Source of the DNA: Mesorhizobium sophorae
GTDB taxonomy: Bacteria > Pseudomonadota > Alphaproteobacteria > Rhizobiales > Rhizobiaceae
Assembly: GCF_002270415.1 (NCBI RefSeq)
Contig: NZ_NNRI01000022.1
Location: 434,001-498,000, forward strand
Length of the DNA stretch: 64,000 nucleotides
Reading direction: 5' to 3'
The notes under the pieces: generated by a model
The model's input: the letters and a program-made list of their open reading frames with translations, nothing else
What the model was told of the DNA's origin: nothing
Databases searched by the model: none
Shown: piece after piece, positions 9,033 to 17,860 of the stretch
How positions within the stretch are numbered: the first letter of the stretch is position 1
How the letters are laid out: each line of letters starts with the position of its first letter
Position numbers and translations under genes: made by a program

Positions 9033-10001
9033 ATGGAAACGGCGGATTTCATGCCGAGCGAGGCGGTCACGGCCGGCATCCGGAAAGACATTGAGACCTA
9101 TGAGGCGGCGAGGGCTTCGGCGGTCCGGCAGGTGCGCTGGCGGGTGCCGCTGTTCGTCGGCCTGGTGCTGGTGTTCGTGGTGCTGATCGCCTGGTTGTTC
9201 AACAAGGTCGCCGACCCCAATGAGCAATGGTTCTCGACGCCGCATGTGTTTCTCTACGTCATCGGCTTCGCGGCTTCGATCCTTCTCTATTTCCAGGCCA
9301 TGAAACCGGCGACGCGGCTGCAGCAATCGTTCCGCGACACGTTGCTGCCGATCATCTTCGGCTTCATCGCGGATATGCGTTACCAGCATGGAGGCAGGCC
9401 GAACTCCTTCGACCGGCTGCCGCGCGAGGCGGTTGGGCCTTTCAACCGGCAGTCGTTCGACGATGTCGTTTCCGGCCGCTACGAAGAGTTTCCGTTCGAG
9501 CTTTACGAAGCGGAACTGCGGGAAGGGTCGGGCAAGGGTTCATCGACAGCCTTCAAGGGTGTCGTCGTCGCTTTCGAAGCGATCGAGCCGTTCCCGGGAA
9601 TATTGGTGGCGACGCGGCGGACCAATGCCGTCGTCGGCTTCTTCCGCGGTATGTTCGCCAGCAAGATGCAGGACTTGTCGTCCGGTGTGCCCGAGCTCGA
9701 CGCCGCCTATGAATTCCGCACCGACAACATCGAGGCTGCGCGGCCGCTGGTGACCGGCCGGCTGGCGCAGGCGCTGAAATGGCTGGGCGAAACCTGGCCT
9801 GACGATCCGGCCCGCGTCGCGCTCAACGGCAGCGACGGTTTCCTGTTGCTGCCGCAGACGAAGAATTTCTTCGAGCTGCCGGCTATCTCGGTGCCGCTCG
9901 ACTACACGAGGCATGTCGCGCCGATGATCGCCGACATGGGTGCCATGCTGGCGACGGCAGCGCTGGTGCGCAAGATTGGCGCGAAGGACGAGATCGGCTG
10001 A
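9033..10001 (+). CDS. DUF3137 membrane protein
   Basis: The 322-residue protein has two adjacent transmembrane helices (about residues 38-60 and 70-90, around VPLFVGLVLVFVVLIAW and FLYVIGFAASILLYF) and then a soluble C-terminal region of about 230 residues. The arrangement and blocks such as FRDTLLPIIFGFI and AFKGVVVAFE fit the DUF3137 family, found in many proteobacteria with no established activity. The ATG at 9033 is chosen because GGGGGTGGCG lies just upstream; a GTG six bases earlier is also in frame. It follows the CapA-type gene on the same strand after 65 bases. Confidence 0.75.
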   Translation: METADFMPSEAVTAGIRKDIETYEAARASAVRQVRWRVPLFVGLVLVFVVLIAWLFNKVADPNEQWFSTPHVFLYVIGFAASILLYFQAMKPATRLQQSFRDTLLPIIFGFIADMRYQHGGRPNSFDRLPREAVGPFNRQSFDDVVSGRYEEFPFELYEAELREGSGKGSSTAFKGVVVAFEAIEPFPGILVATRRTNAVVGFFRGMFASKMQDLSSGVPELDAAYEFRTDNIEAARPLVTGRLAQALKWLGETWPDDPARVALNGSDGFLLLPQTKNFFELPAISVPLDYTRHVAPMIADMGAMLATAALVRKIGAKDEIG

Positions 10002-10007
10002 TCGCCG

Positions 10008-10502
10008 TCAGCAGTCGAAGCCGTACTTGTCGCGCATGTAATCCGCATCTTCTTTCGACATTTTCTTGAACATCACACAGACAGTGAAGCTGCCGAACTG
10101 ACGCCCGCCGCGCGTGTACCCCCAGTCGGAAATATCGTCCCTGGTGAATTCTATGTTCTGGCCGAGGACGACGGTGTGCACCCCTTCCGGCTGGTTCGCC
10201 AATATACCGACAAAACCGGTCTTGGTGCGGCGGAACGGTATGACCCAGAAGTGTTCGGTGACATTCCCGTCCCGCACCTTGACCTTCGGTTTGAACCTGT
10301 CTGTCCCAGGGGGAGGAGCCTCGGACAAGGCGAGGAATTCATCCAGTCTGGCGCGCGCCTTCGCGATAGCCAGAGCCATATCGGGATCGCCGGGAGTAAA
10401 GATAACCGTCTTGTCGTCGTCCGGATCAATGCCTTGTGCGCCGGCCAATCCCGGAGCAAACGCCAGCATCAGGGATATCATGGTCCGGACTGCAAGCTTC
10501 AT
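10008..10502 (-). CDS. DUF2314 periplasmic protein
   Basis: The 164-residue protein starts with a Sec signal (MKLAVRTMISLMLAFAPGLAGA, cleavage near AGA-Q). The body has VRDGNVTEHFWVIPF, GFVGILANQP, and FTRDDISDWGY followed by FGSFTVCVMF, the recognisable core of DUF2314. Members are small proteins of unknown function, some exported (the YegJ type). It converges on the DUF3137 gene with a six-base gap. The product ends in DKYGFDC; the cysteine at the extreme C-terminus and the one in CVMF might pair in the periplasm, which is speculation. Confidence 0.75.
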   Translation of the reverse strand: MKLAVRTMISLMLAFAPGLAGAQGIDPDDDKTVIFTPGDPDMALAIAKARARLDEFLALSEAPPPGTDRFKPKVKVRDGNVTEHFWVIPFRRTKTGFVGILANQPEGVHTVVLGQNIEFTRDDISDWGYTRGGRQFGSFTVCVMFKKMSKEDADYMRDKYGFDC

Positions 10503-10948
10503 GGACGGTCCGCTTCATCGCGACGGTCGACACCATCCTGCATCCATTCCCGGATTGCAACCGGAGCGCGAGTTTCATCCCGCATTTGGGGGCGGTTTGA
10601 ACTGATCCATGAAACAAATTTTGTACCGATGATCGGCCAGCAGTCTGTTTCGTGATGCCGCCCGAGGTGGAATGCGGCTGCCGCGTGGTGATCGAAAGCC
10701 GCCGGCCACAATCGGCCAAGTGACTCTTTTCGTGGAAGGAAGTGCCCTTGCCAGGGGGAACCGAAGTGGCCAGAGTTTGCATCGACGGCAGGCAATGTGT
10801 CGGAATTAAGCCTATGATATTGTTTGCGAAAATTCACCCAACGTGATTTGCGGAGGAGGAGCTTTCCGTTTCAGTTTCAGGCCGTTCGGTGCTGTCGTTG
10901 CCCAAGACGGCAGCCCCGGGAAACCGAAACAGCACGGAGTGCTTACCG
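10503..10948. other. Intergenic region upstream of DUF1344 gene
   Basis: These 446 bases between divergent genes contain no convincing gene; short frames on both strands lack start signals. The last ~90 bases form the leader of the DUF1344 gene, with GCGGAGGAGGAG near 10850 that has no matching start, and related TTTCAGTTTC / GAAACCGAAAC segments that could pair loosely. No clear terminator was seen for the DUF2314 side. Confidence 0.45.
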
Positions 10949-11191
10949 ATGAAGAAGACCCTCGCAACCACCGCCGCCCTGCTCGCCTTCCTCGGCACGG
11001 CCTATGCCGCGACCGTTCAGGGCACCATCCAGTCGGTCGATCCGACGACCAAGTCGATCACCCTCGACGACGGCAAGATCTACCAGCTGTCGCCGGAAGC
11101 GGCGGTCGGCAAACTGAAGGTCGGCGCCAAGGTGGCGGTGACGGTCGATGACAAGACCGGCATGGTGACGTCGATCAAGAAGTCTTCGTAA
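10949..11191 (+). CDS. DUF1344 small secreted protein
   Basis: The 80-residue precursor starts MKKTLATTAALLAFLGTAYA with signal cleavage at AYA-A, leaving about 60 residues. The mature part, ATVQGTIQSVDPTTKSITLD then DGKIYQL and VGAKVAVTVD, is a compact beta-rich domain of the DUF1344 family, widespread in Rhizobiales and of unknown function. CACGGAG lies ten bases before the ATG; an upstream in-frame start would spoil the signal peptide. A palindromic intergenic repeat follows about 20 bases after the stop. Confidence 0.82.
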   Translation: MKKTLATTAALLAFLGTAYAATVQGTIQSVDPTTKSITLDDGKIYQLSPEAAVGKLKVGAKVAVTVDDKTGMVTSIKKSS

Positions 11192-11212
11192 GCCCAATCT
11201 TTGATGGATAGG

Positions 11213-11253
11213 GCGCTGTCCCTCATCGCCCGGCAGGCGGATGAGGGGCAGCG
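11213..11253. repeat. Palindromic intergenic repeat (CCCTCATC/GATGAGGG module)
   Basis: GCGCTGTCCCTCATC and GATGAGGGGCAGCGC face each other around a short GC centre, so the unit can fold into a long hairpin. The same arms recur near 40.9, 41.0, 60.45 and 61.3 kb, where they are joined to a second TTCTCCCC module. Here the second module is absent. Confidence 0.7.
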
Positions 11254-11393
11254 CAACTCTTCGAGATCACCTTTGTGACGCCTGAACCTCATCATTGGCC
11301 GCCTTGATCCCGTAACAACGCCTCGGCTCCGCCATGCACTGCTATGGTTTTTGCCAAAGAGCCGCGCTATCCCTTGGCTAACGGGGGATATCC

Positions 11394-13016
11394 ATGGCCG
11401 AGGAACAAAAAGGGTTTCGCCTGTCGCGGCGATTGCTGCTGGGTGTGGCTGTCTTCGGCGGCGCGGTGCTGTGGGGCGGCACCACTGTGGCGCGGCTGGC
11501 GCGAGGGCCTTCGGGACCGAAGAACGCCGGACGCATCGCCGATGTCGACGGCATCGCACTGCCGCTGAAGCCGATTGCCAGCCCGCCGGCCTTCGATCCT
11601 TCGCTGCCATGGTCGGCAAAAGGCGGCGACATCAACGACGCCAGCGGCCTGTCGAAGACGCCGGTCTATGGCGTGGTCGAGGTCAGCGAGGAAGACCACA
11701 TCGCCAAGGCGCTGGCCTTCGCGCGCGCCAACGGGCTGAAAATCTCGCTGGCCGCCATCCGCCACTCGATGGGCGGGCATGCCTTCGACGACAACGCGCT
11801 GGTGCTCGACCTCAGAAAGTTCAACAAGGTCACCGTCGATGCCGCGGCGAAGACCATGACCCTGCAGCCGGGCGCGCGCTGGCACGATATCCAGAACCTC
11901 CTGCATCCGCGCTTCGCGGTGAAGGCGATGCAGTCGACCGACATCTTCTCGGTCGGCGGCTCGCTGTCGGTCAACGCGCATGGCATGGACCATCAGGCGG
12001 GTTCAGTTGCCGGCTCGATCCGCTCGATGCGGGTGATGCTGGCCGATGGTTCGGTGACGACCTGCTCGCCAACCGAGGACATCGAGCTGTTCCGCCACGT
12101 CGTCGGCGGCTACGGCCTGTTCGGCGTGGTGCTGGAGGCGACTCTCGATATCGTCGACAACACAGTCTACCGCACCTCACGCGAGATCATCAAATCGGAC
12201 GATTTCCCGAGATTCTTCGCCGACGTGCTGGAGCCGAACAAGGAGATCGGCCTGTTCTACGGCCATCTGTCGACGGCGCCGGGCAATTTCCTCGAGGATA
12301 TGATCGTCTATCGCTACGACAAGGTGGCCGACCAGCCGCCGGCCGACCAGCCTGGGATCGGCGAGCCGGGTTCGGTGGGGTTGAAGCGGGTGCTCATCAA
12401 TCTGGCGAAATGGGGCAGCCTGTTCCAGGAGTTGAAGTGGTTCACCGAAAAGACTTTGGAACCGAAATTCGAAAGCTGCACGGTGGCGCGCACTTCAGCC
12501 ATGGCCGAGGGCGAGGCCTGTCTCGTCACCCGCAACAACCCGATGCATGATTCGGTGCCCTATCTGTTCAACGACCTGATGGATGAGACCGACATCCTGC
12601 ACGAGTATTTCATCCCGCGCGCCGCCTATATCGAGTTCATTTCGGAAGCGCGCGAAATCCTGCGCAACCAACCGCTGCCGGTGCTCAATGCCTCGGTGCG
12701 CATCGTCCACAAGGAGGATGTCGCGCTGACCTACGCGCCGGAGCCGGCCTATTCGCTGGTGCTCTACATCAACCAGCCGACCGATACCGACGGCAATACG
12801 AAAATGCGGGCGCTGACGCGGGCGCTGATCGACGTGACGATCAAGCATGGCGGTCGGTTCTTCCTGCCCTACCAGCTGCACTACACCGCCAGGGAATTGC
12901 TGGCCTCCTATCCCGAATTGCCGGCCTTCCTGGCAGCGAAACGGCAATATGACCCGACGGAACTGTTTTCCTCGACCTTCTACCGTGCCATCAAGGCTTT
13001 GAGCGGGGTGGTATAG
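11394..13016 (+). CDS. FAD-binding (PCMH-type) oxidoreductase, Tat-like signal
   Basis: The 540-residue protein has an N-terminus with LSRRLLLGVAVFGGAVLWGG, a twin-arginine-like signal or signal anchor. From about residue 85 it shows the FAD_binding_4 domain of the vanillyl-alcohol oxidase superfamily: SMGGHAF, LDLRKFNKV, LQPGARWHDI and DIFSVGGSLSVNAHG, the last being the usual flavin-contact region. The C-terminal part is the substrate cap, ending YDPTELFSSTFY, typical of sugar- or alcohol-oxidising members. The His in RHSMGGH may carry covalent FAD. Electrons would probably go to oxygen or an unknown acceptor in the periplasm. The substrate is unknown. The next gene begins 18 bases downstream. 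Confidence 0.85.
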   Translation: MAEEQKGFRLSRRLLLGVAVFGGAVLWGGTTVARLARGPSGPKNAGRIADVDGIALPLKPIASPPAFDPSLPWSAKGGDINDASGLSKTPVYGVVEVSEEDHIAKALAFARANGLKISLAAIRHSMGGHAFDDNALVLDLRKFNKVTVDAAAKTMTLQPGARWHDIQNLLHPRFAVKAMQSTDIFSVGGSLSVNAHGMDHQAGSVAGSIRSMRVMLADGSVTTCSPTEDIELFRHVVGGYGLFGVVLEATLDIVDNTVYRTSREIIKSDDFPRFFADVLEPNKEIGLFYGHLSTAPGNFLEDMIVYRYDKVADQPPADQPGIGEPGSVGLKRVLINLAKWGSLFQELKWFTEKTLEPKFESCTVARTSAMAEGEACLVTRNNPMHDSVPYLFNDLMDETDILHEYFIPRAAYIEFISEAREILRNQPLPVLNASVRIVHKEDVALTYAPEPAYSLVLYINQPTDTDGNTKMRALTRALIDVTIKHGGRFFLPYQLHYTARELLASYPELPAFLAAKRQYDPTELFSSTFYRAIKALSGVV

Positions 13017-13034
13017 ACGTCAGGAGAACAACCA

Positions 13035-13658
13035 ATGCGGATGGTATCAGCGGCGGCACTCACCCTTATCGCGCTGTGCGCTGGACCGGCCGGAGCCGAG
13101 GATCTCAAGGCTTTCAAGCTGACGATCGACGGCGTGACGGTCGATATCGATCCGGGCGAGAGCACAAACGTGACGCTGCCCGGCGGCAAACAGAGCAAGG
13201 TGACGCTCGAGCGCAACGACTTCGCCACCTTTTCCGGCGGCAGTTTCTCCTTCGTCCATCCGAGCGACATTTCGGTGACCAAGACCGATCTCGGCGGGAA
13301 CATCACGCAGTATCTGATGGCGTCGGCGCTGGGCACGATCGTCGTCGTGCAGGAATACGGCAAGATGAATCCGGTGGCGCTCAACCAGCTGATGCTGCAG
13401 GAAATGACCAAGGAATCGGTGCAGGCCGGTGCGAAACTGACGCAGGAGCCGACGACGCGCAAGCTCGCCGACGGCAAGGAACTGACCGGCATTCTCGCCA
13501 AGGTGAAGACACGCACCGACACCGCCGATTTCGAGATCGTCGGCTTCGGCCTTGCCGATCAGGGGTTGTTGTTCATCACCCGCGTCGCCGGCGAGGATGC
13601 GGCCACCGAAAAGCCGCTGATCGACAAGTTCTGGCAGAGCCTGAAGGTCAAGCTGTAG
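13035..13658 (+). CDS. Hypothetical secreted protein
   Basis: The 207-residue product has a Sec signal (MRMVSAAALTLIALCAGPAGA) and a good ribosome site, AGGAGAACAACC. The mature part alternates strand-like segments (FKLTIDGVTVDIDPGES, KVTLERNDFATF) and contains no cysteine or recognised catalytic motif. I do not recognise the family. It starts 18 bases after the FAD oxidoreductase gene and is likely co-transcribed with it, so it may be a periplasmic partner. A terminator-like hairpin follows the stop. Confidence 0.75.
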   Translation: MRMVSAAALTLIALCAGPAGAEDLKAFKLTIDGVTVDIDPGESTNVTLPGGKQSKVTLERNDFATFSGGSFSFVHPSDISVTKTDLGGNITQYLMASALGTIVVVQEYGKMNPVALNQLMLQEMTKESVQAGAKLTQEPTTRKLADGKELTGILAKVKTRTDTADFEIVGFGLADQGLLFITRVAGEDAATEKPLIDKFWQSLKVKL

Positions 13659-13685
13659 GGGCGTTGTTTCGGCGCAATCCCCTGA

Positions 13686-13709
13686 GGGAAAGCGCTATGC
13701 GCTTTTCCC
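13686..13709 (+). terminator. Possible rho-independent terminator
   Basis: GGGAAAGCGC, a three-base loop TAT, then GCGCTTTTCCC forms a ten-pair stem with one bulged T, 28 bases after the stop of the secreted protein gene. The T run is inside the stem, so termination efficiency is uncertain. Confidence 0.4.
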
Positions 13710-13743
13710 GGGAAAACCGCTTCACACTAGCCCTGGAGTTGCT

Positions 13744-14265
13744 CTACAGGCCCTTCGGTACCAGTCCGGCCAGCCAGTTGGCCGACCGCTTCGCCGCATC
13801 GGCGGTCGCCGACACGGCGCGGCCAAGATCGGTCTTGACCACGGCGTAGCCGTTCTTCGTGCGATAGAGCACGCCGGTTCCGCCATCGACCACTTGTTCA
13901 TAGGCGACGGGCCGGGCGGCCTCCGCTTCCACGGCCGTCGTCGGCGCGCCGACAGGAACGCTCGGCCGGCGGCTCAATTCCGGCGGCAGGGGGCTTTCGG
14001 TTTCAACGACCCTGCTGGCGGGCTTCAGGTCCGGGCGCGACGCGGTCGCGGCCAGTTGCGAGGAGGACGACGAGCCTTTCGTCCGGCAGATGCCGGAGAT
14101 GAGCGGATAGTTGAAATTGCGCTCGTGCAGCATCTGGCTCTTCATCGCCGCTTCGCATTCGGCGATCGTCGACCATTTGGCCGGCGTCTCGCCGATATAT
14201 TCGCAAAGCTTGGCGTCACAGTCGCAGCCGACAATGGTCATGGCGACAAGGGCGGTCTTGATCAC
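13744..14265 (-). CDS. Hypothetical small lipoprotein-like protein
   Basis: I choose the GTG at 14265, preceded by AAGGGACAAGACC, giving 173 residues. The start VIKTALVAMTIVGCDC has a short hydrophobic stretch ending in IVGC, a plausible lipobox. A cysteine-containing segment (CDAKLCEYIGETPAKWSTIAECEAA) aligns with nothing I can name, and its Cys residues could form disulfides. A Pro/Ser-rich linker and a C-terminal block, YRTKNGYAVVKTDLGRAV, follow. An in-frame ATG 36 bases further upstream has no ribosome site. The function is unknown. Confidence 0.62.
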   Translation of the reverse strand: MIKTALVAMTIVGCDCDAKLCEYIGETPAKWSTIAECEAAMKSQMLHERNFNYPLISGICRTKGSSSSSQLAATASRPDLKPASRVVETESPLPPELSRRPSVPVGAPTTAVEAEAARPVAYEQVVDGGTGVLYRTKNGYAVVKTDLGRAVSATADAAKRSANWLAGLVPKGL

Positions 14266-14430
14266 GGTCTTGTCCCTTCGAGATGCCCCCCGGCAGCCCA
14301 TTTCGGTGCATGTTGCGGTCCCAAACCCGGTTTCCGCTTTTGGGCGACGTGCAACAATCCATCGCGCGCGAACAAGGCGGGATTTGGCCGCGATTGTGGA
14401 ATGAGCGTGGCGGAGCGCCGAACGGTCGAT

Positions 14431-15429
14431 CTATCGAGTAGCCGGCAAGATTCGTTTGAGGAAGTTCGCGATCAGCCGCACCACATCGTGCGGGCGTTCG
14501 ACCTGCGGGATGTGGTTGACGCCATCGAGAACCGCCAGTTCGGCGTGCGGAAACAACGCGGCAATCTCTTCACCCTGTGCCAGGGGCGTGGTCGCATCGT
14601 CTCGCCCCCAGATGACGAGGACGGGCGGCGCAAACGTGCTATAGTTCGCGGGGTTGGCGGCAAGGGATTTTCGTTCGTCGTTGAACAGGCCGCTGAACAG
14701 CCAATGGCCGACCGCATCGGTGGTGCCTTCGACATTGAGGGGCCGCGCGTAGATCGCGATGCGTTCAGCCGTGACCACGTCGTCGTTCTCGATGAACGAG
14801 CGCAGACCCGGTCCGACCATGAGCGGATTGGTGAAGGTCGAGGCAGTGAGCAGTTCGCGAGGCCATCGCAGGTTCAGGAGAGCGGCAAATGGCATTGTCG
14901 GCGCCTCGGTCCGGCCGAGGCCAAGTGCGACGTCGAGCAGGATCAGCGAGTCGATGCGAGCCGGAGCCTCGAAGGCGGCTTCGATCACGCCACCGCCGCC
15001 ATAGGAATGGACACCGATGCTGAAATGGCGCAGGCCGAGCGCGTCGGCGAAACCGAGGACGCGTTTTGCGTGGGCAGCACGGGAATAGTCCTGGTCGGCC
15101 GGTCTTTGCGAATAGCCAAAGGGAGGCATGTCGGGCGCTATGACGCGAAAGCCCTGTTCTCCCAATGGCGCGGCGATATCGCGGTAGGTCTCGGCCCAGG
15201 AGGCCGTGCCGTGGAACAGAATAAGCGGCGGCCCGTCCTGCGGTCCCCAAACCTGGTAGTGGATCCTGAGGCCATCGACGGTGGCAAACAGCGCTCCCGC
15301 CGGAGCTGCCTCCTCGGGTGACAGGTTCTCTCGCAGCGCCGCCGTGCCGCGAAAGCCGACAAGCACGACCGCAATGAGCGCGACCAGCGTGAGCGCAAGC
15401 CAGCCGACGATGCGGATCAGTCTGCGCAT
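14431..15429 (-). CDS. Membrane-anchored alpha/beta hydrolase
   Basis: The 332-residue product has an N-terminal hydrophobic helix (RIVGWLALTLVALIAVVLVG) and a typical alpha/beta-hydrolase core. ILFHGTASW is the oxyanion-hole HG motif, IGVHSYGGGG is the nucleophile elbow (G-x-H-S-Y-G, Ser nucleophile), VLVIWGRDDATTP gives the acid, and LDGVNHIPQVE the catalytic His. All three triad residues are present, so it should be active. It is the last of three genes running leftwards with gaps of 7 and 15 bases, suggesting an operon with the two membrane proteins upstream. The substrate cannot be predicted. Confidence 0.85.
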   Translation of the reverse strand: MRRLIRIVGWLALTLVALIAVVLVGFRGTAALRENLSPEEAAPAGALFATVDGLRIHYQVWGPQDGPPLILFHGTASWAETYRDIAAPLGEQGFRVIAPDMPPFGYSQRPADQDYSRAAHAKRVLGFADALGLRHFSIGVHSYGGGGVIEAAFEAPARIDSLILLDVALGLGRTEAPTMPFAALLNLRWPRELLTASTFTNPLMVGPGLRSFIENDDVVTAERIAIYARPLNVEGTTDAVGHWLFSGLFNDERKSLAANPANYSTFAPPVLVIWGRDDATTPLAQGEEIAALFPHAELAVLDGVNHIPQVERPHDVVRLIANFLKRILPATR

Positions 15430-15444
15430 TGCTTGGCTATCGTT

Positions 15445-16575
15445 TCAATAATCATAGACGTGTTCGAGCCTGGCGCCTGACTTGATCAGAGCCGGCAGCA
15501 CGAGATGCAATTTGCGCACGGCGACGGTCAGCCCGGTGCGGCGCGTCGCCGGGTCGGCCGGCAGCGGGTAGCTGAACAGGATGCGGATGCCTTCGGGCAC
15601 AGCGATCGAGTCGGTCGAAAGCACGGTGACCATGATCTCGTCATTGCCGCCGATTTCGACGAAGGAGACGCCCTTGTCGATCAGGCGCGGAATCATCTCG
15701 GTAAACACCTGGTAGCGCTTGGTGACGAAGACGGCGCCGTCGGCGCCGTAGTCGCGCTCCAGCAATGTATCGGGCTCGTTGCGTGTCGCTTCGCCGACCG
15801 GCCCTTTGGCCCAGACATGGATGTCGAGGAAGGCTGGTGGGGACGTGGCTGCGAGTGCCTGCTTCATCAGGTCGGCGTAGCCCTGCTTGATGGTGTCGGC
15901 GAGGCCGAAGGCAAGCTTACGTTCGCTGGTGCGGATGGAGCTGTCGCCCGGCGCCGGCTGCAGGGCAAACAGGCCGGCGCGCCTCTCGGCATAAGGAAAT
16001 TGATACCACGGCACCTGGTCGAGGAAAGCGGCATAGTCGGCCGCCACCTTGGCCTGATAGATGTCGGCGGCGGTGCGCTTGCCAGCGGTCGCCTCGGTCA
16101 CGCGACCGACCGTGTTCTCATAGGCCCATTGCAGGATATGTTCGATGCTGTGGCTGGTGCCGATGATGACCAGCATCTGGTGGTTGGCATAGTTGAACTT
16201 GTAGGGAGAGCTGGCGCGGATCACCATGGCGTAGTCCTGCCAGAAGCGGCCGACATAGGACCAATAGGGAAAGCCGCTCGGCTGGTTCTTGTCGACGAAG
16301 CCGGCATACTCGCGCGCGGCGTAGACGATCGCCCATTCCGGGTAGGTGAGGAAGGTCGATTCCTCCGGCCGCTGATAGCCGGGGATTTCGGCGCGAACCT
16401 TGTCGGCCAGCGCCTTGGGCGGCGCGCCGTCGGCAATGCCGGGCAGCGGCGCCTTGTCGAGTGACGACGTCGTCAGGAAGCCATAGCTCAGCCCGACGAC
16501 CGGGATCAGGACGACGATGACGATCAGCCACAGGATCGTCTTGACGATGCGCTTCAGCCAGCGAAACAGGAACAT
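15445..16575 (-). CDS. Hypothetical membrane-anchored protein
   Basis: The 376-residue protein starts MFLFRWLKRIVKTILWLIVI and has one strong N-terminal helix, then a large soluble region. The start at 16575 is supported by the upstream gene ending seven bases before it; a longer frame is open but reads through that gene. Segments such as FLTYPEWAIVYAAREYAGF, IIGTSHSIEHILQWAYENTVG and EIGGNDEIMVTVLST look conserved in character, but I know no family name. The Trp/Tyr-rich composition fits an extracytoplasmic domain. It belongs to the same leftward operon as the hydrolase. Confidence 0.72.
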   Translation of the reverse strand: MFLFRWLKRIVKTILWLIVIVVLIPVVGLSYGFLTTSSLDKAPLPGIADGAPPKALADKVRAEIPGYQRPEESTFLTYPEWAIVYAAREYAGFVDKNQPSGFPYWSYVGRFWQDYAMVIRASSPYKFNYANHQMLVIIGTSHSIEHILQWAYENTVGRVTEATAGKRTAADIYQAKVAADYAAFLDQVPWYQFPYAERRAGLFALQPAPGDSSIRTSERKLAFGLADTIKQGYADLMKQALAATSPPAFLDIHVWAKGPVGEATRNEPDTLLERDYGADGAVFVTKRYQVFTEMIPRLIDKGVSFVEIGGNDEIMVTVLSTDSIAVPEGIRILFSYPLPADPATRRTGLTVAVRKLHLVLPALIKSGARLEHVYDY

Positions 16576-16582
16576 TGCCGGA

Positions 16583-17017
16583 TCAGGCCGTGGCGAAGTG
16601 GTCGTGTATGCGCTTCGACAGCCAGAAGCCGACATAGACGGCGAAGCCGCCAATGACGATGTGCGGCAGGTTGGCGAAGAAGCGGGCCGGGAATTCGATA
16701 TCGTTGAGGGAGCGGAAGCCGTTGATGAAGATGCCGGCATCGAGGCAGCCGGAACCGGTGATCAGGCCGAGCACGCCATCGAACAGATAGACTGAGCCGA
16801 ACAGCTTGAAATAGAACACCGCCTGGCGGTGCGAGATGAAGGCGGCGGCCAGCGCCCAGACGCCGGAGAAGGCGTGTAGCAGGTCATCGTACCATTGCAG
16901 CGAGAACAGGCCGAACAGATTGCCGTTGGCATCGTTGAACGCCGGTATGTAGCCGATGGCGACGACGCCGAAGAACAGGAACGCATAGGCAACGGCAAGC
17001 TTCTGGATCAACGTCAT
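16583..17017 (-). CDS. Small four-helix membrane protein
   Basis: The 144-residue protein starts MTLIQKLAVAYAFLFFGVVA after GGGGGATACTTC, a strong ribosome site, and has about four transmembrane helices. The C-terminal FFANLPHIVIGGFAVYVGF and the charged tail KRIHDHF suggest an N-in, C-in topology. It resembles small membrane proteins of the DUF4383 type in size and in the LPH block, but I am not certain. It is the first gene of the three-gene leftward operon ending with the hydrolase. Confidence 0.7.
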   Translation of the reverse strand: MTLIQKLAVAYAFLFFGVVAIGYIPAFNDANGNLFGLFSLQWYDDLLHAFSGVWALAAAFISHRQAVFYFKLFGSVYLFDGVLGLITGSGCLDAGIFINGFRSLNDIEFPARFFANLPHIVIGGFAVYVGFWLSKRIHDHFATA

Positions 17018-17860
17018 GAAGTATCCCCCTTCAGGGAGCCCATTCGCTAACGCTACCCTGCCGGACGCCTGACGCGGTTTTCTGCGCTTCCGATGCTCAC
17101 GGACCCAAATGTCCGCTGCGCTTCGGTTCTCGAAACCCACGCCATGCGCCTCTGCAGAGCGCGTTATCAAACGGACTCCGACGACGCCGGACGTTAGCTG
17201 ATTTTAGAGCCGGTTGCAGCCATATCCGGAAACAGCGTAAAAATTGTAGGGGATAGCCAAAAAGACAGTCGGCGCCGGGATCTCTCCCAGCGCCTCCCTG
17301 TCAGATCAGGACACGGTCGCGGCAGCAACTTCCGTAAAGTCGTCGCGCCATGCCGGCCTTGATTTTGACGGTCCTGCCAGCCCGCCACCCGAGAGCAGCG
17401 CCCGTTCGGGACCACGCCGGTCTCCGCCCTTGCGGGCTTTGCCCTGCGCACCATCGAAGGTTTTTGCCGTCCTTCATGGCAGCATCAGTCCGCCGTCGGC
17501 GTTGGCACGCTTTCCGCGGCCCCGTAGGTCTCGGCATCCGTCCCTCCAACAGGCAAGCCTGCTCTCGCTCAGGGCCGTACGGGCCTCAGGAAATCCGCCT
17601 TTCACTTCGCCTTTCGGCTGGGCGATCGGTAGCCGCCTGAGATGGGTTCAATGTACGCCGGGTAAGTGGTCGGCGACACTGCGGCAGGCCTGTGGATAAT
17701 GGGATTATCGGGGATCAAGCAAGGACAACGGATCTTCCGGTCCGCCATGACGGGTGGCAGCAGTGGACATTCGCCCTTGCCCTGTCGGCGGGCGCGGGTT
17801 TCAATGCCGGCAAAGGATTCGAGGCGCCGGGCGCCTTGATGTCCTTGCGGGAGGGTGTGC
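17018..17860. other. 843-base region with no recognisable gene
   Basis: Between the leftward operon and the lipid kinase I find no supported gene. Open frames of 60-100 codons exist on both strands but overlap each other, and none combines a ribosome site with a recognisable protein; one leftward frame (17301-17549) ends in a basic Cys-containing tail. There is no match in my reading to tmRNA, RNase P RNA or SRP RNA signature segments. Several GC-rich inverted segments lie between 17380 and 17600, so a structured RNA remains possible. Confidence 0.5.

Noticed and set aside
17194..17549. Two overlapping leftward frames of 80-86 codons
   Set aside because: They compete for the same bases, lack ribosome sites, and contain only basic low-information sequence.
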